DNA of 64,000 nucleotides from Jaapia argillacea MUCL 33604 (Eukaryota; Basidiomycota; Agaricomycetes; Jaapiales; Jaapiaceae): NCBI GenBank assembly GCA_000697665.1, contig KL197710.1:170078-234077 (forward strand), given 5' to 3'. Of the stretch, positions 46,650-57,854 are shown piece by piece. Position 1 is the first letter of the stretch; each line of letters starts with the position of its first letter. The notes under the pieces were generated by a model. The model was given only the letters and a program-made list of their open reading frames with translations, had not been told where the DNA came from and ran no database searches. Both the position numbers and the translations under genes were made by a program.

Positions 46650-48112
46650 CTGACTATATAGCCTGCAGCAACTGATCCATCCAAGATGAGAAACAGTACT
46701 CATCTGTTGTCCCCAATGACTTCTCACTCGCCGAATAACTTCTATCCTTACCGCAACCAGCCAACCAAGACTCTCTACTTGACTTAGCAGTTCTTCACGA
46801 CAGTCTTCATCAGGATTCCATGGTGGATCATATCGTCGGTCCCTCCGGCCATGAGACCCCGGAGGTCATGGTCCATCGGGCGCTGTCTGCATATACACTT
46901 GCTGAGGCACTTTATCCATGTTGATCATCGGTGAGTGGCCTTCTTTTCCATGACCATGGGTTAGACATTGACCGAGAGTAAACATATTACAGCGTTGGTC
47001 CACTTCACAAAAGTCCCAGCCATCTCGCCATTCCAGAAGGAGCCAACGTCAAAGGCGTATGGGTTGACCCAGTCCCCTCCCTTCTCACCGCAGAGTTCAG
47101 ATCCTTTGCATCAATCTCCTCGGTAGAACCAGTCCGCATCCCGGGCTACTGACTCGACAAGGTCGGACAAGACCTCCCGATCGCCTCACCTCCTCTCCCT
47201 CATGAGAAAGTCGTCTACACACTCCATGGAGGCGGCTACACCGCTCTATCCGCCCACCCAGAGGATGTCGCCGTGGACATGGCGAAAGGGTTGCTGGAGC
47301 ATTGTAAAGATGTATATCGAACTTTTTCGATCGAGTATCGACTCTCCGTCGGGGCTCCATTCACACCGAGCAACCCCTTCCCAGCCGCTTTGTTAGACGC
47401 GTTGGCGGGATACAACTATCTCGTCAATATCGTTGGGTTCTCCTTCCAGCATTATTGTGGAAGGAGACTCGTCAGGCGGGAACCTTGCTTTGGCCCTCAC
47501 GCGCTACCTAGTCGAAAATCAGAATAATTCCGAAGGTATCAAGCTACCTGCGCCTCCCGGCTCACTCCTTCTATCGTCACCTTGGGGTGATCTCGGAAAT
47601 TCGCACAACATCCCTGGATCCTCTGTTACCACTTGCGCATCATCCGATTATATCGGTGGATTAGGGTTCATCTACCCTCAACTCGCTTTGACTGGTCCAC
47701 ACTCCCTCGAAGCAACCGAGACGAACAGATATATATCTCCTGCCTCTAGGAACCCTGCGATGGGAAAGGTGTCCTTCAAGTGTTTCCCGAAGGCATTCAT
47801 AGCTGCCGGAGGTGCAGAGGTAATGTTGGATTCAATCAGGACTTTGAGGAACAAGATGGTTGAGGATATAGGTGAGGAAGGAGATACTGGCGTCACCTAT
47901 TATGAGGCTGAAGATGCGGTTCATGATTATTTGGGGGAGGCATGCCATGAGCCAGAGAGGTCGGAGACTCTTGCGGCCATCGCAAAGTGGGTTTGAACTT
48001 GAACCTCCTCTTTTGCCCTTTTCCGTCTTGTTGTCTCGTATGTGTAGCATTATACATGACTAGTTGCCAGAATGTCGATGTCACTTGCGTTCCCCTCCAA
48101 AAGCTTGTGCCA
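46650..48112 (+). repeat. Hydrolase tandem unit 2
   Basis: Second unit, with the same promoter block and 3' flank (AAAAGCTTGTGCC). Confidence 0.8.
46716..47996 (+). pseudogene. HSL-type alpha/beta-hydrolase, copy 2, decayed
   Basis: Corresponds to the intact gene throughout and keeps VKGVWVDP, LHGGGYTALS, GDSSGGNLALALTRYL and EDAVHDYLG. It is not translatable as one protein: the first exon has an in-frame TAG where copies 1 and 3 have TAT CAA (Tyr-Gln; about 46786), the GYW codon in the second exon is TGA (about 47151), and two bases are missing near 47438, shifting the frame just before the nucleophile motif. The intron donor GTGAGT is retained. The base changes are few, so decay is probably recent. 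TATATA and AGCCTGCAG are kept upstream. Confidence 0.85.
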
Positions 48113-48431
48113 ATGGAAACATCTAACCGGCAGGCCAATATTATGGTCCGACTTGCTCCGCGAGAATCCAGGAGGGGTATGCGCCATGGACGTACCTGGG
48201 CACCAAGTGGGGGCATCCGATCCCAAACCCATGTCCTTCATATGCATTCCTCGGAGAACAGACGTTGGCTCCCGTGTACTTGGTTGAAGCCGGACTCCTT
48301 TCAGTTGCCACAGCGTGTGAGCTTTGTCCCGAAAAGTAGTTAGAATCCCAAAAAGTAGTTAGGCGTTAGCTAACTACTTTTTAGGACAAGTTGAAATTCC
48401 AGGTATGACTCCAGAGCCGTTTCCCGAACGA
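47997..48431. other. Spacer between hydrolase copies 2 and 3 (contains the foldback element)
   Basis: 3' flank of copy 2 followed by unique sequence and the foldback element at 48323-48389. Confidence 0.55.
48323..48389. mobile_element. Miniature foldback element (about 66 bp) with terminal inverted repeats
   Basis: Left end CTTTGTCCCGAAAAGTAGTTAG, right end CTAACTACTTTTTAGGACAAG; the right end reverse-complements to CTTGTCCTAAAAAGTAGTTAG, a near match to the left. Inside, AAAAAGTAGTTAG and CTAACTACTTTTT form a perfect 13-bp stem with a 7-nt loop (48350-48382). A third copy of AAAAGTAGTTAG starts the left end. No coding capacity; possibly a truncated MITE. Confidence 0.5.
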
Positions 48432-49933
48432 CATATGTAGCCTGCAGCGAGTCCAGGATGAGAACTCGGACGTGCAGCGCCTACCGTTTTGTCAAATGAC
48501 TTCTCACTCGCCGAATAATTTCTATCCTTACCGCCACCAGCCTATCAAGGCTCTCTACTTGACTTATCAACTCTTCACGACAGTCTTCATCAGGGTCCCA
48601 TGGTGGATTATATCGTCAATCCCTCCGGCCATGAGACCTCGGAGGTCATGGTCCATCAGGCGTTGCCTCCATATCCGTTTTTTGAGGCACGTTATCCATG
48701 TTGATAATCGGCGTGTCGCTTTCTTCCCCACCACCGTGGACCTTAGACATTGACCGAGAACAAACCTACTTTGTAGTGTTGGTCCACTTACCAAAAGTCC
48801 GAACCATCTTGCCATTCCAGAGGGAGCCAACGTCAAAGGCGTATGGGTTGACCCAGTCTCCTCCCTTCTCACCGCGGAGCTCAGATCCTTTGCATCAATC
48901 TCCTCGGTAGAACCAGCCCGCATCCCGGGCTACTGGCTCGACAAAGTCGGACACGACCTTCCGATATCCTCACCTCCTCTGCCTCATGAGAAAGTTGTCT
49001 ACGCACTCCATGGAGGTGGCTACGCCGCTCTATCTGCCCACCCAGACGATCTCACCGCGGACATCCCGAAAGGGTTGCTGCGGCATTGTAAGATGTGCAT
49101 CGAACCTTTTCGATCGAGTATCGACTTTCTATTGGGGCTCCATTCACACCGAGCAACCCCTTCCCAGCCGCTTTGTTAGACGCGTTGGCAGGATACAACC
49201 ATCTTGTTAATATCGTTGGGTTCTCACCATCCAATATTATCGTAGAAGGAGACTCGGCAGGCGGGAACCTTGCACTGGCCCTTACGCGCTACCTCGTCGA
49301 AAATCAGAACAATTCCGAAGGTATCAAGTTACCTGCGCCTCCCAGCTCCCTCCTCCTATTGTCGCCTTGGGGTGATCTTGGAAATTCGCACAACATCCCT
49401 GGATCCTCTGTTACCGCTTGCGCATCGTCCGATTATGTCGGCGGATCGGGGTTCATGTATCCTGTACTCGCGTTCATCGGTCCGCACTCCCTCGAAGCAG
49501 CCGAGACGAACAGATATATATCTCCTGCCTCTAGGAACCCTGCGATGGGAAAGGTGTCCTTCAAGGGTTTCCCAAAGACGTTCATAGCTGCCGGAGGTGC
49601 AGAGGTTATGTTGGATTCAATCAGGACTTTGAGGAATAAGATGGTTGACGATATCGGTGAGGATAGAGATGGTGGTGTCACCTATTACGAGGCTGAAGAC
49701 GCGGTTCATGATTATTTGGGGGTGGCATGGCATGAGCCAGAGAAGTCGGAGACTCTTGCGGCCATCGCGAAGTGGGTTTAAACCTCGAGCTCCTCCTTCC
49801 CGCCCCGCATCTTGTTGTCCATATATCCTTCCAGATTGTAGTACGGTTTTCATGATCTTGTATAGCATTATCTATTACCATTTACCAGAATCGCTCGCGT
49901 TCACCTCGGAAAGCTTGCGCTGCGGCTCCGGCC
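48432..49933 (+). repeat. Hydrolase tandem unit 3
   Basis: Third unit. The TATA-like element is weakened to TATGTA but AGCCTGCAG and the 3' flank (AAGCTTGCGCTGCGGCTCCGG) are conserved. Confidence 0.8.
48496..49781 (+). pseudogene. HSL-type alpha/beta-hydrolase, copy 3, probably non-functional
   Basis: Starts MTSHSPNNFYPYRHQPIKAL with the anchor helix and keeps HGGGYAALSAHP, IIVEGDSAGGNLALALTRYL and EDAVHDYLG. One base is missing near 49088 (CATTGTAAGATG versus CATTGTAACGATG in copy 1), shifting the frame before EYRLS. The intron donor appears changed from GTGAGT to GCGTGT at about 48715. The rest is open. A GC donor can splice, so the frameshift is the stronger sign of loss. The promoter TATA is also degraded. 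Confidence 0.75.
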
Positions 49934-50042
49934 CGCGGTGCTTTCGATGATGGCTTCCCCACATTCTGTTGAGCGTGTGCCAACTCACACCCTCCGACTC
50001 GGTGACACTTTTCTCAAAAGTCTCTCGACAGCGTAGGGCACC

Positions 50043-52723
50043 ATGTCCGAGCCAACTCTACGCCAGCGAAAGCAGAATCTGGCGAAGACGTCAAGCTCAG
50101 GGTCGACGACGAAGTCTCCTTCAAGAGTTCGTACACCGTGGGGGTACTGAGATCTTCGACGCTGGTCTAACTTTGGAATTATAGTCACCAGTTCGCAAAG
50201 CATCGTCGTTTGGCCCAGGGTTTTATGTCGTATGCTGTCTTGTTCTTAGCGCTGTTGTTTTCCTGGTACGTCCTCAGACCGCCACCTGCCACCATCCCCG
50301 AAGTTCGTGATCGACACTCATACTCGAATAATTTCGTGTAGTATCCCAACCCAGCTACGGAGCTCCTACAAACCTGGCTAGGAGCCGACTGGGGGGCGTC
50401 CTTGCCAGGAGGGGGTGCAGATTCGGTTGACTTGACCGCTGATGTTGCGAAACGAGATGCAGTTGTAGCAGCCTTCAAGGTGTGCAATCCCTCTTGTGCT
50501 TGTCTTTGCTACGCCTCATAACGGCTTATCTTAGCATGCGTGGCTTGCATATGGTGAGTTGTGCCCTATGATTATATGTGGGAAGAGCGCGGCGACTGAC
50601 ACGACCAGAGAGGGACGCAATGGGCGACGACGAGTATCACCCGATATCACACAAGGGGTCAAACTTGACAGAAGCCGGTGGAATAGGTTACACGGTCGTC
50701 GACTCCATCGACACCATGCTAATCATGGGCCTCGACGAGGAATATCAGAGGGCCAGAGAGTGGATTAAGACGAAGATGACCTTGGACAGGGACGCGAACT
50801 TCAATACATTTGAAGTGCGTTCTTCGTCCTCTCTCATCTAACGGCATGGCTGATGGATTACTTGTTCACCATCAGACTACCATTCGCGTACTGGGAGGCC
50901 TCCTCTCAGCTTACCACCTCTCCTCTGAAGACCCTCTCTTTCTCGAACGTGCCACAGACTTGGCTGACCGTCTCCTAACCACCTTTGAAACACCCTCCGG
51001 CCTCCCTCTCTCAAACGTCAATCTTGCCATTCCTGAAGGGCGGGCAGACTCCAACTCTCCGGGGCTGGTTAGTACTGCAGAGGTTGCGACTTTACAATTG
51101 GAGTTCAGGGATTTGACGATGGTAACGGATGAGGATATGTATTGGAGGAAGGCGGAGAAGGTTATGGCTGTCATCAAGGCGGCTACTATGCCACCTGGGC
51201 TGGCTCCGATATACATGAAGTGAGTTAACTTGAGTGTTGCGAAGGAATGAGTGCTGAGTTGTTTGGTAGTTATGAGCAGGGTCGCTTCGTTCCTTCTGCC
51301 ATTCGTCTAGGGTCGAGGGGTGATTCATACTATGAATATTTGTTGTAAGACCATTCCTTCCTTCCGACCTACGTTACCACTCACCCCAATCCTAGGAAGC
51401 AATTCTTACAAACAGTATGCTTTAATAATTCCTCTGTTTATTACTTTCTTGTTCACATTGAACGCAGAATCGCACGGAGCCGATCTATCGCCAGGTTCGT
51501 CATCGGTCTTGACGTAACTTTTCTCGAAGCTCTCGTCTCATAACCCCAATAGATGTATGAAAATGCGATGACTGCAATTCATAACCACCTCATCCAGAAG
51601 AGCACTACCGCGGGTTTGACCTACACATCAGAGCTCATTCCGGAGCGAACCCAAGAGGGTGAACTGTACGTCATCACAAAGTGACCTATTCGTTCACTAA
51701 GCCCGACTCACCATCATCCTTTACAGGGCATGGCGACTCACTCCTAAGCAAGACCACCTTGTCTGTTTCCTTGGTGGATCCCTTATGCTTGGGGCTGTCA
51801 CAGCGGGAGCTGTCGTTGACAAAGTTTCTATCCCACCTTCTCCCAACCAATTACTAGAACAGGGTATCCGAGATTGGAGCACTGGCGTTGAGTTGATCAA
51901 GACCTGCATGGCTACGCACGACACTGCTACGTGCGTAGACTTCTCCCTTACCCATTCTTGTCATATTTTAATGTCTAGGAGTGGACTGTTACAGAGGTTT
52001 GGCCCCGGAGATTGTCCATTTCCGTATCCCAAGTGACGGATTGTCTGAATTTATGGCTCCAACAGATTGGTATATTAAGGGCGCGAGGTTTGTCCCCCAC
52101 TGCTTGTACACTTACCTACTTAACCTTTGAGCAGGAAGGGAGCCCCCGCGTCCTATGATGCTAGATATATCCTTCGGTTTGTCGTGTTTTCGTCCCGTCA
52201 ACCTGCTTGAAGCCTAAACCTGCGAATATGTAGTCCCGAGACCGTCGAGTCCCTCTTCATTGCCTTCCGATTGACGGGAGACCGGCGTTATCGCGACTGG
52301 GGATGGAACATCTTCCAATCCATCGAGAAGCATTGCAAGATTGCCTCAGGAGGATATGCGAGCGTCATCAACGTGGACGAGGTCCCTGTTACACATGAAG
52401 ACAAGATGGAGACCTTCCTGATGGTGAGTATACCCCTGAAAAGGACCTTGATATCTTTTGACGCATGAATCGTCAGAGCGAGACCTTCAAGTATCTTTAC
52501 CTGTTGTTTGCGGATTCGAGTGTCATACCACTTACCCGTGAGTGAACCATGTTTTCGTTGTTAAAATCTCATGTCTCAAGCGTCTTTCACCCTGTAGAAT
52601 ATGTTTTCAACACTGAAGTATGTGTGATACCTGATACGCCGCCCCTGCATTTACTGATCTATCATTGTTTAGGCCCATCCTTTACCGATCTTCAACCCCA
52701 CCATCCGCACTGGCTTCTCTTGA
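50043..52723 (+). CDS. GH47 alpha-1,2-mannosidase (class I, ER/Golgi N-glycan processing)
   Basis: Type II membrane glycosidase trimming high-mannose N-glycans. ATG 50043 begins MSEPTLRQRKQNLAKTSSSG; after an intron a signal anchor, FGPGFYVVCCLVLSAVVFL. The GH47 domain follows over about a dozen exons: ISHKGSNLTEAGGIGYTVVD, SIDTMLIMGLDEEYQRAREW, NTFETTIRVLGGLLSAYHLS, IPEGRADSNSPGLVSTAEVA, EQGRFVPSAIRLGSRGDSYY, EYLLKQFLQT, AWRLTPKQDHLVCFLGGSLM, then RPETVESLF-type LRPETVESLFIAFRLTGDRR, VTHEDKMETFLMSETFKYLY and EYVFNTEAHPLP. The NTEAHP near the end supplies the calcium-binding Thr. Catalytic acids lie in SxGDSxYE, ETVES and ED-K-METF blocks. TGA 52721-52723. Length (about 580 residues) is normal. 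The tail IRTGFS is short. Confidence 0.93.
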
Positions 52724-53186
52724 GGGGGCCTCTTTAGATTGACATCTTGTATGTAACATATCTGGGATTATACGAACTCTCAATCCCCAGCTATCCATGA
52801 GGGTATTTCAGGTCCTATCCAGACCAGGAAAGCCGAGCTTCGCACGGATCAAGGACTCTTCAACTCATGCAATAATTCAGTGTGAACTGTTATGATTCGG
52901 CGAATGGTAAATTGACAACAATTGGAAAGTGGCTAAAATACAGTAAGTGCTGATCAACTGGAAGGTCTAGGAGAAATGTTCCCCAGGATCGCAAATAGGC
53001 TTGTGTTATGACAAGAAGGACAGCGAAGTTAGTACGATAAGTCTAGGGGGAGGAAAGACGGTATTCGTCACATTTATGGACGATAACTGAAGTTGAGTGC
53101 GGACAACAGCGGCGACGACGAATTCGAACTGGAACCCATGAACGACGAGAGAGATCCACAGCGACCCAGAGTGTGCAGGAGTCGCT
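52724..53186. other. Intergenic, convergent 3' flanks
   Basis: Between the mannosidase and the MFS gene; nothing seen. Confidence 0.55.
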
Positions 53187-55449
53187 CTAAGAAGGAGCGG
53201 CACGTTTTGAGCGAGCACGGATTGATTTGCCGTACTTGTAGAAGGCGAACGGTATGGGACACTGCGCGACGATAATCATGAGAAGTCGACATACAAGGAT
53301 TGGAGCCAAAGAGCTTACAATTGCCAATGAAAGGAAACCGAGGAGGGATGCCGCCCATCCATTGCCAAGATGATGGAACATTTGCACTGTATGCGAACGT
53401 GAGCGGAGTTTCTAAGAAACATGCGATAGCACTCACCGATGAAGAGGGGCATCGCCGCGCCCATGCCACTCCTCACCACTACCTTCGCCGCCAGCGCCGA
53501 TGCGACGTAAGCAGGGAAAGCGTCGATGAGATAGGCATTCGCAGCAAAATAAATGACAACCATTCCGAAACCGAATGGGATACCAGATATTAACGGTCCA
53601 ACCCAATTTGCACCATGAGCAGCGACAATCGACGGAGAAGTCCAACCGAAGATAAAGAGCGCTATGACGAGGTGAGTATCCACCAACGAGACACGGAGTA
53701 ATAAAAAGGGGGACTCACAGATAGGCACAAATGGGGCTCCGAGCATCATACCAGGCAAACGGTGTTCCGGGTCGGCCTTTCCACCGCCTTCTTCAACCTT
53801 CTTCATATAATACTTCTCCAGTTGGGGCGTGACGAGTAATGCGAGAGCAAGTCCGACAAGGACGCTGCAGAGTGTAACGCCGACAATGCCGTCGCTGAAG
53901 TGATAGCCCTCTCCGAACACGACGGGGAAAGAAAAGAAGAAGGCGTATAGCAAGCCGTAGATCATGGAAATGTACAACGACATGAGGAGTAGGATCGGCT
54001 CAGTAAGAAGCATTTCTATGATGGGGCATGAGCGACTAGGTCGGCGCTGAAGAGATAACAGGACTTACGGAATGGACGAATGAGGGTCTCGACCAACATT
54101 TCACCAAATGGCTTTGGGAACAACTCTTGCTCAGTAACGATATTGTCGCGGTCAAGTTCGACTCGCAACTTGGCAGCTCTTTTGCGCAAAAGGACAGGCG
54201 CATAAGTCTCGGGCAAGATCGTCACAAAGATGGCTCTGAACATTGAATTAGTGGTTGTGAATGAGTAATGCAAAGAGCAACTCTTACGCTACAGCTGCGA
54301 GAATCATGTTGACCCAAATCATCCACCGCCAGCCGATGCTTGAACCAATGAACCCTGGATATCATCGTGAGCGACGATCAAAAAGTAAAGAAGGCTCACT
54401 TACCACCGACGAGTGGGGCTAGAACGGGCCCACCATAGGGCGCGGCAGCGAATAGCTAAAGAAGAATATAAGGGCTAGCGATGACAAGGAGAGTCGAGAT
54501 ACGTACTGCGATGGCAAATCCCCGCTCATTGTTGTCAAATACATCACTTATGGCACCCCCAGCGAGGGTCAAGGGGGCACTGGCAAAGAAACCGCAAAAG
54601 AACCGACAGATGAGGAGTGTCTCAATGTTCTTCGCCAAGGCACAAGGAATATTGAAAACTGGAAAAAGTATGATGAATTTCGGGGCTCTCCCACAGAGAG
54701 AAGTGATGATACTCACTGACATATATCCACATAGGGATCGCGAGTAATGGCTTGCGTCCGTACAGCTCACTGAGCGGGGAGAATAGAAGAGGACCAATTC
54801 TGAATGAAGTTGAGTCAATTCGAGCATATTCAGCGGTAATAAATTGACAAACCCGAAGCCAATGACCATCAGTGATACACTCAAAGCGACCACGACTTCG
54901 CTAACGGCAAATTCTTTTTGAATACCGGGGAAGTCGCCAGTAACAATGGCACTTCCAAACGCGACCGAGATCACAGCAAGACCAACATTCATGGTGATAA
55001 CTATAGAACAATACTAAGTCTGCTGATAATAATGAAGGAAAAAGTGAGATAAACGTACACCACTTGTACCATTTCGCCCAGTTTCTGGGGTCCTCCGGAT
55101 CGTCCTCCTTCCACACAACCAATTGGACATCTCTGAGTGCATCGGCTTTCTCGGGGTCGATCTTATGTGCACCTCTGGTAGGGGCCCGGTGGAGAGCTCC
55201 CTGTAGTGGGATGACACCAGATCGACTAGTTTCGCGGTATTCATTGGTGATACCTGCACGAAGATAGTCGGTGGTTTGGTACGGAAAGCTAAGATCGGGC
55301 TGGTGGCGATCATGGGAGGCTGGGAGATGAGCAAGCACATCGCCATTGATTGTCGGCGAAGGGGACAAGGAGCGGGTTGAGCTATAACCCGATGCATGAG
55401 GATGCTCGTTCAAAGTGACAGCTGGAGAGTTCGAATTCGTTGTCGTCAT
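53187..55449 (-). CDS. Major facilitator superfamily transporter, DHA1 (drug:H+/polyamine-type)
   Basis: Twelve-helix proton antiporter resembling fungal multidrug/polyamine exporters. ATG 55449 (MTTTNSNSPAVTLNEHPHAS); a long Ser/His/Arg-rich cytosolic N terminus precedes KEDDPEDPRNWAKWYKW, the DHA1 pre-TM1 motif. TM1 and TM2 follow, then motif A, SPLSELYGRKPLLAIPMWIY. Exons give LLICRFFCGFFASAPLTLAG, APYGGPVLAPLVGG (motif C), FIGSSIGWRWMIWVNMILAA, AIFVTILPETYAPVLLRKRA, ISMIYGLLYAFFFSFPVVFG and FGWTSPSIVAAHGANWVGPL. The last intron (GTAAGC...GCGCAG) joins the final helix to CPIPFAFYKYGKSIRARSKR, ending AAPS with TAG at 53189-53187. About ten introns. The substrate cannot be inferred. Confidence 0.92.
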
Positions 55450-56130
55450 GATGAAGAGAAACAAAGAGGAGAGGGGAAATGGGGAAGAGAGGAAAGGAAA
55501 AGGAAAGGAGACAGTCGAGAAATTGGGAATGAAGAAATGAACCCAGGACTGACCTCGTATTTATATTCGCGAATTACCCTATCCACACCAGTTACAAGTG
55601 CCGTCTTTATGACTCTTTACGATGAGCCAGCATCGGCAGTTTCCCGAGGGTGAAGCTTGCTCCGTTGTTGCAGAGCTCTCCATTGGTTGTTGAAGTCGAG
55701 AGTGAAGGTTGACTTGACCGTTTTCACTCGGCAATTAACCGCTGCAGACTTGTGCCGACCAATTGGTAAGCAGCCTTTCGCGCCGACAATGGTCTGCAAT
55801 GTAGCGACCGGCCAAGTTTGAGAATAGATAGCCGGAAGAGGAAAACGTTGATGGTGCCAGTACTGAACATGGCAGCAGCAAGATATCATGAAGAGAAAAG
55901 AGACACAGACGACGCGAAGAGCAAACATCTGGTGTAGCCAGGGATGAGCGTGACCAAATTGTGACACCAACTTTCTTACTGACCTTCCAAGTTGGGTCAG
56001 AAGACCTCCCGCACCGAACGCATCATTGTGTCAAAAATTTCGAAACCGTATCTCAGCTACTGAGTAACTTGCACTTCTTCAATCCGTCGGCCACGCAACC
56101 TCAACAAAAGATTGGTTTGCCATCGTATTT
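55450..56130. other. Intergenic upstream of the MFS gene
   Basis: About 680 nt; purine-rich on the plus strand at 55447-55560. No gene supported. Confidence 0.5.
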
Positions 56131-57629
56131 GCCATGGCCACTCGGCAGCCAACAGTTCTCGCCGATGCAACGGATGCAACGAGCCAATTTTTGGCAACTA
56201 AAATGTTGTCAAAAATGTTTTCTAACATGCCCATGGCCCAGCCATCTCCAAATGCTCGCCAATAGACCACATACTCTCTCGGTAATGCTTATGTTTTCTC
56301 ACTTTATTCCACTCTGTTGACCGAATCTGTACGTGTACAGGACATCCGAGATGCTGCCTTTTTCCTCGTTATCCAAAACTCCTCTCTTATCGACAGATCA
56401 GCCGATGGAACATGTGCTTTATTAGTGGGAGTGGCTCAGGCCGAACTCCAGTCATCTTCCGGCTCTCATTTCTACCCGTGAGTCATGACTGCTATCTATC
56501 TTGAACTTGAAGCGCTCAAGCCGGTGGGCGGGGCTCCCTCAGTGATGTATTCGCATTGCAGGTGATTGCTCCCCGGCTAACTGTGACGGAATGCATCGAC
56601 ATCTTTACCTCGTCAGCATCCCACTCCCGTCGTGTCTTCGGATTTCGGACTTGCAAGGCTTCTGGAAGCCACCGCAGACGGTGTTGAGCTACATCCAGTG
56701 GCCACTTTATCGGCCATTTTACAATCAATCCCATCCCCTGCTAGGAGCCCTCCAGACTTGGCGAACTCTGACTCGATATTTCGATCCGGCTTATCTCGCT
56801 ATCCTGTTCCATCAGGTTTGGTGTTCGGATTTACTGGAACTGGAAGAACGACGAAGGGCTTCATTATGATCTAATGGCCTTCCTATCGTCACCCAAACGA
56901 TCAAGCCCTTCATCTGCCTATCAAGTCCTCCTGCTTTGTAAAGCCTTGAAATCTACTCCTGGTCACCACCACTCAGGCTGCGTCTTCCGCCCTCGGATTT
57001 TATCGCCGCTTGGCCCAGCGTTGGCATGTCTGCCGAAGACTAGACGGAGATACTGCTTCGCGATAAGACCAGCCAATCGCATACTCCGTCACCCGACGTG
57101 CGGTTCTGGGTCCCCTTGACAGCACGCTGTCAGATTGGTGTCTCTTCGCCGCTTCATCGGTTCCTCTCAACAGTTTCCAACTTCCAATAAATCCGTTCTC
57201 TGGGCATTCCCAGATCGGACATAATTTGCCAACAACGTGGACGATATGATCACCTTGCCCCCGACGCCGACACCTACTCGACTCCTCGCGAGTATGCCGC
57301 CTCATGGTAACTTCGGTCATCGCTCCCTGAAACCCCCTCAATTGACCGCAGAGGATTCTATTTTGTGGTTGACCATCGCCATAGTCGCGGCCTCACACTC
57401 AGCCCCACCGTACATATCTCCTTCGACTTCCCAATATCTATTCGCTCCCCTCGGTATCATTGTCATGCCCCAGGATAGGAGCAAAGGTTGGGTCCGAGTA
57501 ACCCCCGCCATCATCGCTCGCGGTCTCAATACCACTCCGGCACAAAGCATCACCTTTTCTCCATATATTCTCGTTCCAATTTCCGTTGACGGCCTCGCGC
57601 AATCGCCGGGCTGCCAAAGAGCCAAGTAA
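56131..57629 (+). CDS. Uncertain spliced or decayed gene, unknown function
   Basis: Several open plus-strand stretches separated by splice-like sites. 56341-56478, after an acceptor GTACAG, reads DIRDAAFFLVIQNSSLIDRS and ends at a good donor GTGAGT. 56590-56870 is open in two frames (one gives SSDFGLARLLEATADGVELH, the other TRYFDPAYLAILFHQVWCSD). 56960-57230 gives SSALGFYRRLAQRWHVCRRL and LDSTLSDWCLFAASSVPLN with one in-frame stop between. 57246-57629 is a clean terminal stretch (MITLPPTPTPTRLLASMPPH to SPGCQRAK). I could not build one consistent model, and recognise no family. It may be a real multi-exon gene, a decayed one, or chance. Confidence 0.3.
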
Positions 57630-57854
57630 TCACCACCAAACCCCAACTGGTTTATTCAGATTTCTACTACGCAATGCTGATTAACCGCTCAAAACTGTAA
57701 ACAATCACTGGTCCATCATACATAGTATCAAATAAGTCACCACCTCCATCCTACCAATTACGAAGTATTCTATTGATATCATGCAATGCGCTGGTCAAAC
57801 TCCCCACTTCTCGTCACCCAGTCCTTGTCATCGTACATCACCACAAAGGGTCCA

